Positions 12,644-18,624 of a DNA stretch of 33,757 nt are shown here, piece after piece (position 1 is the stretch's first letter; every line of letters starts with the position of its first letter). The translations under genes and the position numbers were made by a program. The stretch comes from a virus. The stretch lies in the IMG/VR virus record IMGVR_UViG_3300030109_001846, positions 1 to 33,757 of that record, one strand, 5' to 3'. The notes under the pieces were generated by a model. It searched no databases and was not told the DNA's origin. It saw only the letters and a program-made list of their open reading frames with translations.

Positions 12644-13042
12644 CTACTTTTTCCTATTTAAAATTTGCAGACCTTGCTTGCCAAAGCGATACCCAAAGCT
12701 AGAGCCAATTACTATATAAAGCATATTATGAAACCAACTTGGAGTGCTTTCATCTAAAAATATAAATCCTTCTTTGACATACTCTTGGGTCCACGGCAAA
12801 AAACAAGCTGTCAGAACGGCTATAAACCAAAGTGACCACGCCTCATCCTTCCAGCTTTCGCCCATTTGATCCGTTAAAGATCGTTCATTTAACATTGATG
12901 ACGTAGCCTCAGTTTCATAAACTTTAGCTTCAGCTTTGGCTCTGGCAACCTTAACATCAGTTTCAGCTTTTGCCTTGTCTACTCTACCTTGTAACCAAGT
13001 ACCAGCTAATGAACTGATTGGACCTATTATACTGCCTAACAT
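12644..13042 (-). CDS. Holin-like membrane protein (3-TM / gene-transfer-release type)
   Basis: The 132-residue protein begins MLGSIIGPISSLAGTWLQGR, with an amphipathic N-terminus. An Ala/Lys/Glu helix (KAKAETDVKVARAKAEAKVY) follows. Two clear transmembrane segments come next (WSLWFIAVLTACFLPWTQ and FHNMLYIVIGSSFGYRFG). The SLTDQMGESWKDEAW stretch is usual in the 'holin of 3TMs' family found in phages and gene-transfer agents. Its role would be timed membrane permeabilisation. It lies directly upstream of a membrane peptide and the endolysin. An AGGAG site precedes the ATG by six bases, downstream of a conspicuous inverted repeat. Confidence 0.85.
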   Translation of the reverse strand: MLGSIIGPISSLAGTWLQGRVDKAKAETDVKVARAKAEAKVYETEATSSMLNERSLTDQMGESWKDEAWSLWFIAVLTACFLPWTQEYVKEGFIFLDESTPSWFHNMLYIVIGSSFGYRFGKQGLQILNRKK

Positions 13043-13060
13043 ATCTTACTCCTATTTGGC

Positions 13061-13122
13061 GAGAGGCGTTTCCGTGCCACTCCTAAAACTAAACATTGTT
13101 AAAAAAAATAGAAACGCCTCTC
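13061..13122. repeat. 12-bp perfect inverted repeat in the holin leader
   Basis: GAGAGGCGTTTC (13061-13072) pairs perfectly with GAAACGCCTCTC (13111-13122) around 38 bases. It lies 19 bases upstream of the holin start. On the minus strand, short frames occur in this gap (one starts MSYEG in an ATGA overlap, another is MFSFRSGTETPLAK and ends just before the holin ribosome site). It may be an RNA hairpin that controls lysis-gene expression. Confidence 0.6.
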
Positions 13123-13166
13123 ATATGGTGAGGAATGCTGACACCCATGTAAACATCCCTCATAAC

Positions 13167-13478
13167 TCATTCAATCATTACATCTTCGGTGTATAATGTG
13201 ACTTTTTGTTCTAATAATTTTAATTGAATTTCAATATCTCTCATGCGAACAATGCTTTCACTTACAGATTTAGGTGGCTCCCATCCATCTATCCATGTAT
13301 CATTTTCCTCAACTTCAATTGTAAGCATCTCCATTTGGTGTTCAAGAAACGTTAGTCTTTCAGTTAATCCAAAGTAAAGCCAGACCGATAAGCCAGTAAG
13401 GGCAATCATAGATATTAAATTGCGTAATGGAATATTGATATGGCTGTCATCACTAATTTTTAATTCATCTTTACTCAT
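13167..13478 (-). CDS. Small membrane protein with coiled coil, 103 aa
   Basis: Residues about 18-41 (RNLISMIALTGLSVWLYFGL) form one transmembrane helix after a polar N-terminus. A long charged helix follows (RLTFLEHQMEMLTIEVEEND, later RMRDIEIQLKLLEQKVTLY), probably a coiled coil. Single-span proteins of this layout occur in the lysis/tail-end clusters of marine podoviruses. A spanin- or holin-like part in lysis is possible, but no lipobox or SAR motif is visible. The start overlaps the preceding stop (ATGA). Confidence 0.72.
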   Translation of the reverse strand: MSKDELKISDDSHINIPLRNLISMIALTGLSVWLYFGLTERLTFLEHQMEMLTIEVEENDTWIDGWEPPKSVSESIVRMRDIEIQLKLLEQKVTLYTEDVMIE

Positions 13479-13660
13479 TTTTTACCCTGTAAATATTTTG
13501 GTATTTCATCATTCTTTTTTTTGAGGTATGCAGTAAGTCGTGACATAAACTTTGGAAAAAGCCGTTTGCTGGTGCGTGTTTTGTCCTCTGATTTTTTCTG
13601 CATATTCGAGGCAAGTATTAAGATCATTGAAAAAGACATCTTCTTTAATATCCGTTCCAT
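13475..13660 (-). CDS. Small basic protein, 61 aa, unknown
   Basis: The protein has a hydrophobic N-terminal stretch (MSFSMILILASNM) and then a strongly basic helix-rich part (KKSEDKTRTSKRLFPKFMSR, YLKKKNDEIPKYLQGKK). The start may be ATG 13660 or the internal ATG 13639, which follows AAGAAG. It overlaps the next gene as ATGA. Attachment to the membrane or nucleic acid is possible. No family is recognised. Confidence 0.5.
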   Translation of the reverse strand: MERILKKMSFSMILILASNMQKKSEDKTRTSKRLFPKFMSRLTAYLKKKNDEIPKYLQGKK

Positions 13661-13687
13661 GTAAAATTACCACTAGCACCCATATCA

Positions 13688-14023
13688 TTAATGTCCATTA
13701 CCGTTTCGTGTTTTAGCCCAGCTACTAAAGCCAAAAAAGGTAGCGACTATCGCACATTGACTAACCAGAAATGTATTTAAAAAACCAGAGATAGAATTTA
13801 ATCTTTCGATCTCAACCAAAGGTGTAAACAAAACACCTACAGCAATACAAACAGAACCCATTGCAACCCATGCCATAGCCCGGTGTTGATCTTGCATTTT
13901 ATCTAGGTTTTCTAACTGAACAAGTTCTTTATGCAAAGACAACTCCCGGTCACTAACTTCACCATCACCATCTAAATCTGCCTGTTCATAGATAGAACCT
14001 TTTTGTAGTTTCTTCTGTGCCAT
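13688..14023 (-). CDS. Membrane protein with an EF-hand loop, 111 aa
   Basis: The N-terminal cytoplasmic-type part carries a canonical 12-residue EF-hand calcium loop, DLDGDGEVSDRE (residues 16-27, with D16, D18, D20, G21, V23 and E27). A charged helix and two hydrophobic segments follow (MAWVAMGSVCIAVGVLFTPL and FLNTFLVSQCAIVATFFGF). A helix-flanked single EF-hand is unusual in phage proteins, and its role is unknown. The ATG at 14023 overlaps the stop of the preceding short gene (TAATG). A TTG seven codons earlier is a weaker start. The gene is part of the small-protein cluster between tail fibre and lysis genes. Confidence 0.72.
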   Translation of the reverse strand: MAQKKLQKGSIYEQADLDGDGEVSDRELSLHKELVQLENLDKMQDQHRAMAWVAMGSVCIAVGVLFTPLVEIERLNSISGFLNTFLVSQCAIVATFFGFSSWAKTRNGNGH

Positions 14024-14151
14024 TAAAGATACCTGTTTAGCCAATCAAAAAAACTTAACCGTTTTATGGGTGGGTTTAATGAATGGACAATATCCATAAA
14101 AGTAAGTTTACTTTCTACAATCTTTTCTTTTGTTACTTTCTTTTTTTTCAA
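14023..14151 (-). CDS. 42-aa basic peptide with TTG start
   Basis: The TTG lies five bases after a perfect GGAGG, one base beyond the preceding stop, and the frame ends in a TAATG overlap with the EF-hand gene. The peptide is Lys-rich at first (KKKKVTKEKIVESK) and ends DWLNRYL. Position, ribosome site and both junctions support a real gene despite the non-ATG start. Function is unknown. Confidence 0.6.
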   Translation of the reverse strand: MKKKKVTKEKIVESKLTFMDIVHSLNPPIKRLSFFDWLNRYL

Positions 14152-14152
14152 G

Positions 14153-14614
14153 TTAACCTCCTTGTGTTTTTTGATAAAACAATATGCCAAATATCATTAT
14201 TGCCGATACTATTCCTACACCCATTAAAGCTAAAATAATTTTCCCTATCATTTCCATCCGTTCTCTTCTTGCTACTTGCCTTGCTAACTCAGCTTTCCTC
14301 TTACGTTCTTTTATCTCTCCTCTTAGTTTGATCAATTCTTGCCAAGCACCAAAACCTCTAGTTTCTAAAATTATTCCTCTAAGCTGATCCTCAAAATCTT
14401 TAGCCTTCTGAAGATTTATAAAAGTCTGCATTGCCTCTTCTTCGGAAGACCCTCTAAAGGGGCTGGCTTGAGCCGTAGTATGATCCTGTCTTGCTTGATC
14501 AATTGCACCCCAAAGTTTCCCGATCTGACTACCTAATTCAGAAATTTCAGATCCTCGATTTATGCCAGCCACAATAGCTTTGTATGCCAGCCCAGCCACT
14601 AAAATAGGGTCCAT
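14153..14614 (-). CDS. Membrane-anchored protein, 153 aa, unknown
   Basis: The N-terminus is Gly/Ala-rich (MDPILVAGLAYKAIVAGINR). The central region is a long charged helix (LRGEIKERKRKAELARQVAR). A C-terminal transmembrane segment lies at about residues 122-147 (IGKIILALMGVGIVSAIMIF). C-tail anchoring with a coiled-coil-like body suggests a membrane-attached accessory of lysis or virion entry. The ATG lies three bases after the preceding stop. No family is recognised. Confidence 0.68.
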   Translation of the reverse strand: MDPILVAGLAYKAIVAGINRGSEISELGSQIGKLWGAIDQARQDHTTAQASPFRGSSEEEAMQTFINLQKAKDFEDQLRGIILETRGFGAWQELIKLRGEIKERKRKAELARQVARRERMEMIGKIILALMGVGIVSAIMIFGILFYQKTQGG

Positions 14615-14615
14615 G

Positions 14616-14789
14616 TCAAGCCCCCCTTAAAAGGATGCCTACAAGCAAAACAATAGTAGTTCCGGCACTCCCAATTAATACCCCCTCTAATCGTTTAATT
14701 CTTAAAATAGTTTCCTTCCAGCGTTCCGTAGATACACCCTCAAAGGAAGTCAGCCTTTTATCTAATTCATGTAAACTTGGCTTGCTCAT
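14616..14789 (-). CDS. 57-aa single-TM protein (XhlA-like layout)
   Basis: A short amphipathic helix (HELDKRLTSFEGVSTERWKE, then TILRIKRLE) is followed by one C-terminal transmembrane segment (GVLIGSAGTTIVLLVGILL). This coil-then-TM layout is that of XhlA-type holin/haemolysin accessory proteins. The start overlaps the preceding Lys-rich gene by ATGA, so the cluster is co-translated. The role as a lysis accessory is inference. Confidence 0.65.
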   Translation of the reverse strand: MSKPSLHELDKRLTSFEGVSTERWKETILRIKRLEGVLIGSAGTTIVLLVGILLRGA

Positions 14790-14902
14790 TTCTTTTTAGG
14801 TTTATCCTTCTTCTTCTTAGCCGGATCTTTCTTAGGCTCTTCTTTTTTCTTGCCCCATCCTTTAGGTGCGAGGTGGGGATTTAAATCGTATATATGTGGC
14901 AT
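14786..14902 (-). CDS. 38-aa Lys-rich peptide
   Basis: The peptide starts MPHIYDLNPHLAPKGWGKKK and ends in a run of Lys and Pro (DPAKKKKDKPKKK). It has no hydrophobic segment. It follows a TGTACAAGG motif that also supplies an AAGG ribosome site 8-9 bases upstream, and its stop overlaps the next ATG. Similar short Lys-rich peptides are common in compact phage genomes. Confidence 0.6.
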   Translation of the reverse strand: MPHIYDLNPHLAPKGWGKKKEEPKKDPAKKKKDKPKKK

Positions 14903-14912
14903 GGTCTAGTCC

Positions 14913-14920
14913 TTGTACAG
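14913..14920 (-). promoter_or_regulatory. TGTACAARG motif upstream of the small lysis-region genes
   Basis: On the minus strand the sequence reads CTGTACAAGGACTAGACC, which shares TGTACAARG-N-CTARA with sites near 31246 and 18594. It sits 11 bases before the ATG at 14902, at the boundary between the tail-fibre genes and the small-protein cluster. Its function is unproven. Confidence 0.35.
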
Positions 14921-14958
14921 TTAAGTTAAATTTTTTATTCTCTATATTATTTTTATGA

Positions 14959-15267
14959 TTATCTTGTACTTTCAATAAAACTTTTAAACTCAGCTTTCAC
15001 GCTATCTGTCCAAACAGCGTTAGCGATTGTTTTTACAGAGGCATCTTCTCCAGAAATATCTGTAGCTGTGTGTGTCCATGTATCACCACTTTTTGATGAA
15101 CTAAATGGAACTAATACATGACGATGAAAAGCACGAGATATTTCTTTCTTGCTTCCGTCAGATTGTTCTTCCATTATCTTTGTTGCTTTTCTAACTTGGA
15201 TGTTCCAAGTATTAACAACTTCTATTTTATCGTATTCTATTGCTTTAGTTATATCACCATTTGCCAT
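14959..15267 (-). CDS. Unknown protein, 102 aa, downstream of tail fibre
   Basis: The start ATG (MANGDITKAIEYDKIEVVNT) follows AAAGGAG by six bases, which overrides a longer frame that would extend into the fibre gene. The sequence is beta-rich and polar (WNIQVRKATKIMEEQSDG, TWTHTATDISGEDASVKTIA), with Trp residues and no hydrophobic helix. It may be a fibre-associated or late structural protein. No family is recognised. Confidence 0.75.
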   Translation of the reverse strand: MANGDITKAIEYDKIEVVNTWNIQVRKATKIMEEQSDGSKKEISRAFHRHVLVPFSSSKSGDTWTHTATDISGEDASVKTIANAVWTDSVKAEFKSFIESTR

Positions 15268-15278
15268 TATTTTCTCCT

Positions 15279-18200
15279 TTATACCAAATAAGAACCAGAT
15301 AAGAGCAACCAAGCATCAGCATGGGCAAATCCAGCTTGTGTTGGAATTACATAAGTATTGTTATCTCTTGTTTCGTAAAAAAATATTGTTGTTCCATTTG
15401 CTCCAACCTTTGCTCTTAACGCACCTGTATCACCTAAATCTACTTGGTATTGTGTACCGATTGTTACAGAAGCATCTATAGAATTATTAGCTGATGTAAA
15501 GGGCAACCCTGCTACGTTAAACTCATTAGAGTTACTTGTACAACCCATAGAGGGTACAGTAATAGTAAAGGTAACTAAATTACCAATTTTAGTGTACGCT
15601 CCAGAACCTGCATCCCCACCTCTTGGTGTTGCTGTAAAAGTTCCTTCTTCGTAAGAATCAAAAACTTCACTCGACATTGTGCCAGAAGAAGTATGAGTGT
15701 TTGCAGAAAAGTCTATACCTTTACCAGCCGTTCCAAAAACAAGGTTGCCACTAGAAATAGTTTGATTGCCAGAATTTATAAGAACTGTTCCTGTGGCATC
15801 GGGTAAAGTTATGGTGTTATCTTGTGATGGGTCTGCGACAGTTAAAGTTGTTTCGTTAGCATTATTCGTTGCACCTTCAAAAATCAAATCAACACCAGTG
15901 TTAAGCTTAACATCACAAGTGCTAAATGTTGTATTACTAACAGCATTAAAGTTTAAAAGATTAGTCAGAGTACCAGCTCTCATAACATCGAAATGTAGTT
16001 TACCATCTTCCTCACCATCAGAAACATCTTTTGATTCTCCCCAGATTTTAGCGTACTCAACGTCTTGTGAGTTATCGTTACGACCTCTGAATAATATTTC
16101 ACCTAAATCATCGCTGTCGGCTGGACTTGCTGTATTTCTATAAAGAATTAAAGATGGGTCATCAGTTGCACCAGCATCTGTAGAGGTAATAATTACATCA
16201 TTGCTACTATCTTGAACTAACACAGTTCCTGTGGCATCTGGTAAAGTTATGGTTCTTCCAGCAGTCGGTGTATCAGCTACAAGGTCTACTTCATAAGATG
16301 TTCCAGCATGATTGTTCCATCGAATAGTTTGCTCATCATTTAAAATCAATCTATCATGGTCAAATAAATAAGTGTCTGTTAATGTACCAGCTTTCATTTG
16401 TTGTATAGCTAATCGTCCATCTTCTGACCCATCTGTTTTATCTAATATTTGAGTTACAAGCGTGGCATACTCTACAACTTCATCTGCACTGTTTTCTCCT
16501 TTAAACTGTAATTCACCGAGTAAGTCATAAGTAGCAGGACTAGATGAATTTCTATAAAGAACTAAAGATGGACTAGCACCACTACCAGCATCTGTGGATG
16601 ATATGGTTATATCGCCACCAACATTAACACTCGAATTAAATGTGGCTGTGCCAGCTTCACTGCCATCTAGTGTAAGAAAAGTTGTATCAGAAGTGTCATC
16701 TGTTCCTTTAAAGATAATGTCCGTATTATCGCCTTGAGCATCTATTGTGATATTACCAGAGGTTGTTGCTATAGATACAGCACCATCACCTGTTGTTAAA
16801 TCATCACAAGCCAATCCTGATATAGTAGCCGAACCCCAAACCAAATCACTTCCATCGGATTTTAGATACTGACCATTGGTTCCAATTGCTAAAGCTGAAG
16901 GGTCACCACTGCTATCACCTGTAATCAATTTACCTCTAGCTAACCCAGCCATCTTTGCCAAAGTTACAGCATTGTCCACAATGGAAGCTGTGACTACAGC
17001 ACTGCTTGCTAATTGATCTGCACCGACAGCATCGTCAGCAATCTTAGCTTGCGTTACATTATCATCAACAATAGATGCTGTGACAACGGCACTGGATGCA
17101 AGTTGGTCAGCACCGACAGCATCATCAGCAATCTTTGCCTGTGTAATTTGATCGTCAGCAATATGTGCCGTATCGATTGAACCATCAGTATAGTGTTCAC
17201 TATTAATCGCATCATCGGCTATCTTCGCTTCAGTAATGGCATCATTAGCTATCTTAGCTGTCGTAACCTGTAAATCTGCAATATGTACTGTGTCTATTGC
17301 ACCATCTGCAATTTGAGCAGAATTAATAGCATCATCTGCCATTAACGCATTTGTTATTTGGTCATTTGCAATGTGAGCAGTGTCAATAGAACCATCAGTA
17401 TAATGTTCTGAGTCAATAGCATCGTCAGCAATCTTAGCGCCAGTAACAGCATCAGCATTTATCTTTGCTGTAGTAACTGCATTGGAAGCTATTTCTGTGG
17501 CAACTACAGTACCATCTGCAATCTTATCGGCTGTAATTGCTCCACTTGCAATATGGGCTGTGTCTATAGAACCATCAACATAATGCTCACTATCAATTTG
17601 GTCATCAGCAATTTTTGCTCCAGTTACTGCATCAGCTACAATCGATGCTGTAACAACGGCATTACTGGCCAACTCATCTGCACCAACGGCATCATCAGCT
17701 AACATTGAATTGACAATCGAACCAGCACCAATAACAAAATCTAAAGTATTATCCCCATCCTCATACGTTACAGAAATACCTGTCTCAGTATTTGAACCAA
17801 CCATCGCTCCGACAGTATCAGCGATATATTCATTAAGGGCTGTGCCATCGACTGTTATAGCATCGGCTTCCAATGTTCCGTCTATATCAGCATCACCAGA
17901 AACATCTAATGAACCAGCATCAAGTTCACCCGATAAAGTAATATTCCTAAATCCAGTAATATCTTTATTTGCATCTACCAGAACATACTTGCTGGCTAAA
18001 ACAGTACCAGCCGTTAATCCATCTAATGCAGTTACATTATCATTCGTTAAATAAGTAAACATTTCTGGGTTGCCACTAGAAGAATTAAACCCCATCACTT
18101 TCCCAAGCCTAGATGCTTTAGCCGGTAACGTCATATCTACATTAGTAGCCGAATATTCCGGGGCTATAAGTGTACGGCTTTTAACTTCTTTAAAATCTCC

Positions 18201-18569
18201 GGCTATTCTATGAAGGCGATCAAAGTCAGTTTCAAGAGACCCAGCCGTAACAGGCTGACCAGTTGAATAAACTGATGCCCTTGCCAAACTCATTACTGAC
18301 AGTATCGTAATAACTTTGTTATTGGCTGGCGTATAGTCAGTAGGGGATGTCTTGAACTTTACAACACCTGTGCCATTAGCATTTAACCCAGCACTACCCG
18401 AACTGTTAACAATCGTATAATGGGTTCCTTCGGTTTTTAATGTGCTATCTTCATACACTTTTATTTCATTCGTAGCATTTACTTGAAAAGAAAAAGTAAA
18501 ATCCGTAGTCGATCCATTGGCTGTCGATTGCGTTCTTTTTAATACATCTGTTACGTCAACACTTGTCAT
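15279..18569 (-). CDS. Tail fibre with T7 gp17-like N-terminus
   Basis: This 1096-residue fibre begins like the T7 fibre's tail-attachment domain (VLKRTQSTANGSTTDFTFSF, then QVNATNEIKVYEDSTLKTEG). A shaft of tandem repeats follows at about residues 290-540, with units such as ADDAVGADELASNAVVTAS and DSEHYTDGSIDTAHIA. After these come beta-type modules with repeated 'TLPDATGTVL' and 'SLILYRN' elements. The C-terminal tip ends GFAHADAWLLLSGSYLV and is the probable receptor-binding end. It has no visible chaperone/autocleavage domain. It would form trimers on the tail and set host range. A TGTACAAAG motif lies 25 bases upstream. An AGGGG site eleven bases upstream supports the ATG at 18569. Confidence 0.9.
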   Translation of the reverse strand: MTSVDVTDVLKRTQSTANGSTTDFTFSFQVNATNEIKVYEDSTLKTEGTHYTIVNSSGSAGLNANGTGVVKFKTSPTDYTPANNKVITILSVMSLARASVYSTGQPVTAGSLETDFDRLHRIAGDFKEVKSRTLIAPEYSATNVDMTLPAKASRLGKVMGFNSSSGNPEMFTYLTNDNVTALDGLTAGTVLASKYVLVDANKDITGFRNITLSGELDAGSLDVSGDADIDGTLEADAITVDGTALNEYIADTVGAMVGSNTETGISVTYEDGDNTLDFVIGAGSIVNSMLADDAVGADELASNAVVTASIVADAVTGAKIADDQIDSEHYVDGSIDTAHIASGAITADKIADGTVVATEIASNAVTTAKINADAVTGAKIADDAIDSEHYTDGSIDTAHIANDQITNALMADDAINSAQIADGAIDTVHIADLQVTTAKIANDAITEAKIADDAINSEHYTDGSIDTAHIADDQITQAKIADDAVGADQLASSAVVTASIVDDNVTQAKIADDAVGADQLASSAVVTASIVDNAVTLAKMAGLARGKLITGDSSGDPSALAIGTNGQYLKSDGSDLVWGSATISGLACDDLTTGDGAVSIATTSGNITIDAQGDNTDIIFKGTDDTSDTTFLTLDGSEAGTATFNSSVNVGGDITISSTDAGSGASPSLVLYRNSSSPATYDLLGELQFKGENSADEVVEYATLVTQILDKTDGSEDGRLAIQQMKAGTLTDTYLFDHDRLILNDEQTIRWNNHAGTSYEVDLVADTPTAGRTITLPDATGTVLVQDSSNDVIITSTDAGATDDPSLILYRNTASPADSDDLGEILFRGRNDNSQDVEYAKIWGESKDVSDGEEDGKLHFDVMRAGTLTNLLNFNAVSNTTFSTCDVKLNTGVDLIFEGATNNANETTLTVADPSQDNTITLPDATGTVLINSGNQTISSGNLVFGTAGKGIDFSANTHTSSGTMSSEVFDSYEEGTFTATPRGGDAGSGAYTKIGNLVTFTITVPSMGCTSNSNEFNVAGLPFTSANNSIDASVTIGTQYQVDLGDTGALRAKVGANGTTIFFYETRDNNTYVIPTQAGFAHADAWLLLSGSYLV
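16950..17710 (-). repeat. Tandem repeat tract in the tail-fibre shaft
   Basis: Coding repeats of roughly 60-75 bases (for example GCATCATCAGCAATCTT-like units alternating with 'DSEHYxDGSIDTAHI' units) are arrayed here. Copies are diverged in sequence but keep the reading frame. The tract can expand or shrink by recombination and so change shaft length. Confidence 0.7.
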
Positions 18570-18593
18570 ATATCCAGACCCCTATATTAGCCT

Positions 18594-18601
18594 TTGTACA
18601 A
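18594..18601 (-). promoter_or_regulatory. TGTACAAAG motif upstream of tail fibre
   Basis: On the minus strand this reads TTGTACAAAGGCTAATATAGG, 25 bases before the fibre ATG, in the 55-base gap after the ejection protein. It shares TTGTACAAAG-N-CTA with the site before the capsid gene. It could be an activator site or promoter element for an extra fibre transcript (inference). Confidence 0.4.
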
Positions 18602-18624
18602 TAAATTTAAAAAAATGTCATTAA

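Noticed and set aside
13640-13687. 17-codon frame starting MDINDMGASG between two small genes
   Set aside because: Too short, and its only support is overlap with neighbours. No clear ribosome site.
16950-17710. CRISPR or satellite array in the tail-fibre gene
   Set aside because: The repeats are diverged, of coding periodicity and keep the reading frame, so they are protein shaft repeats.
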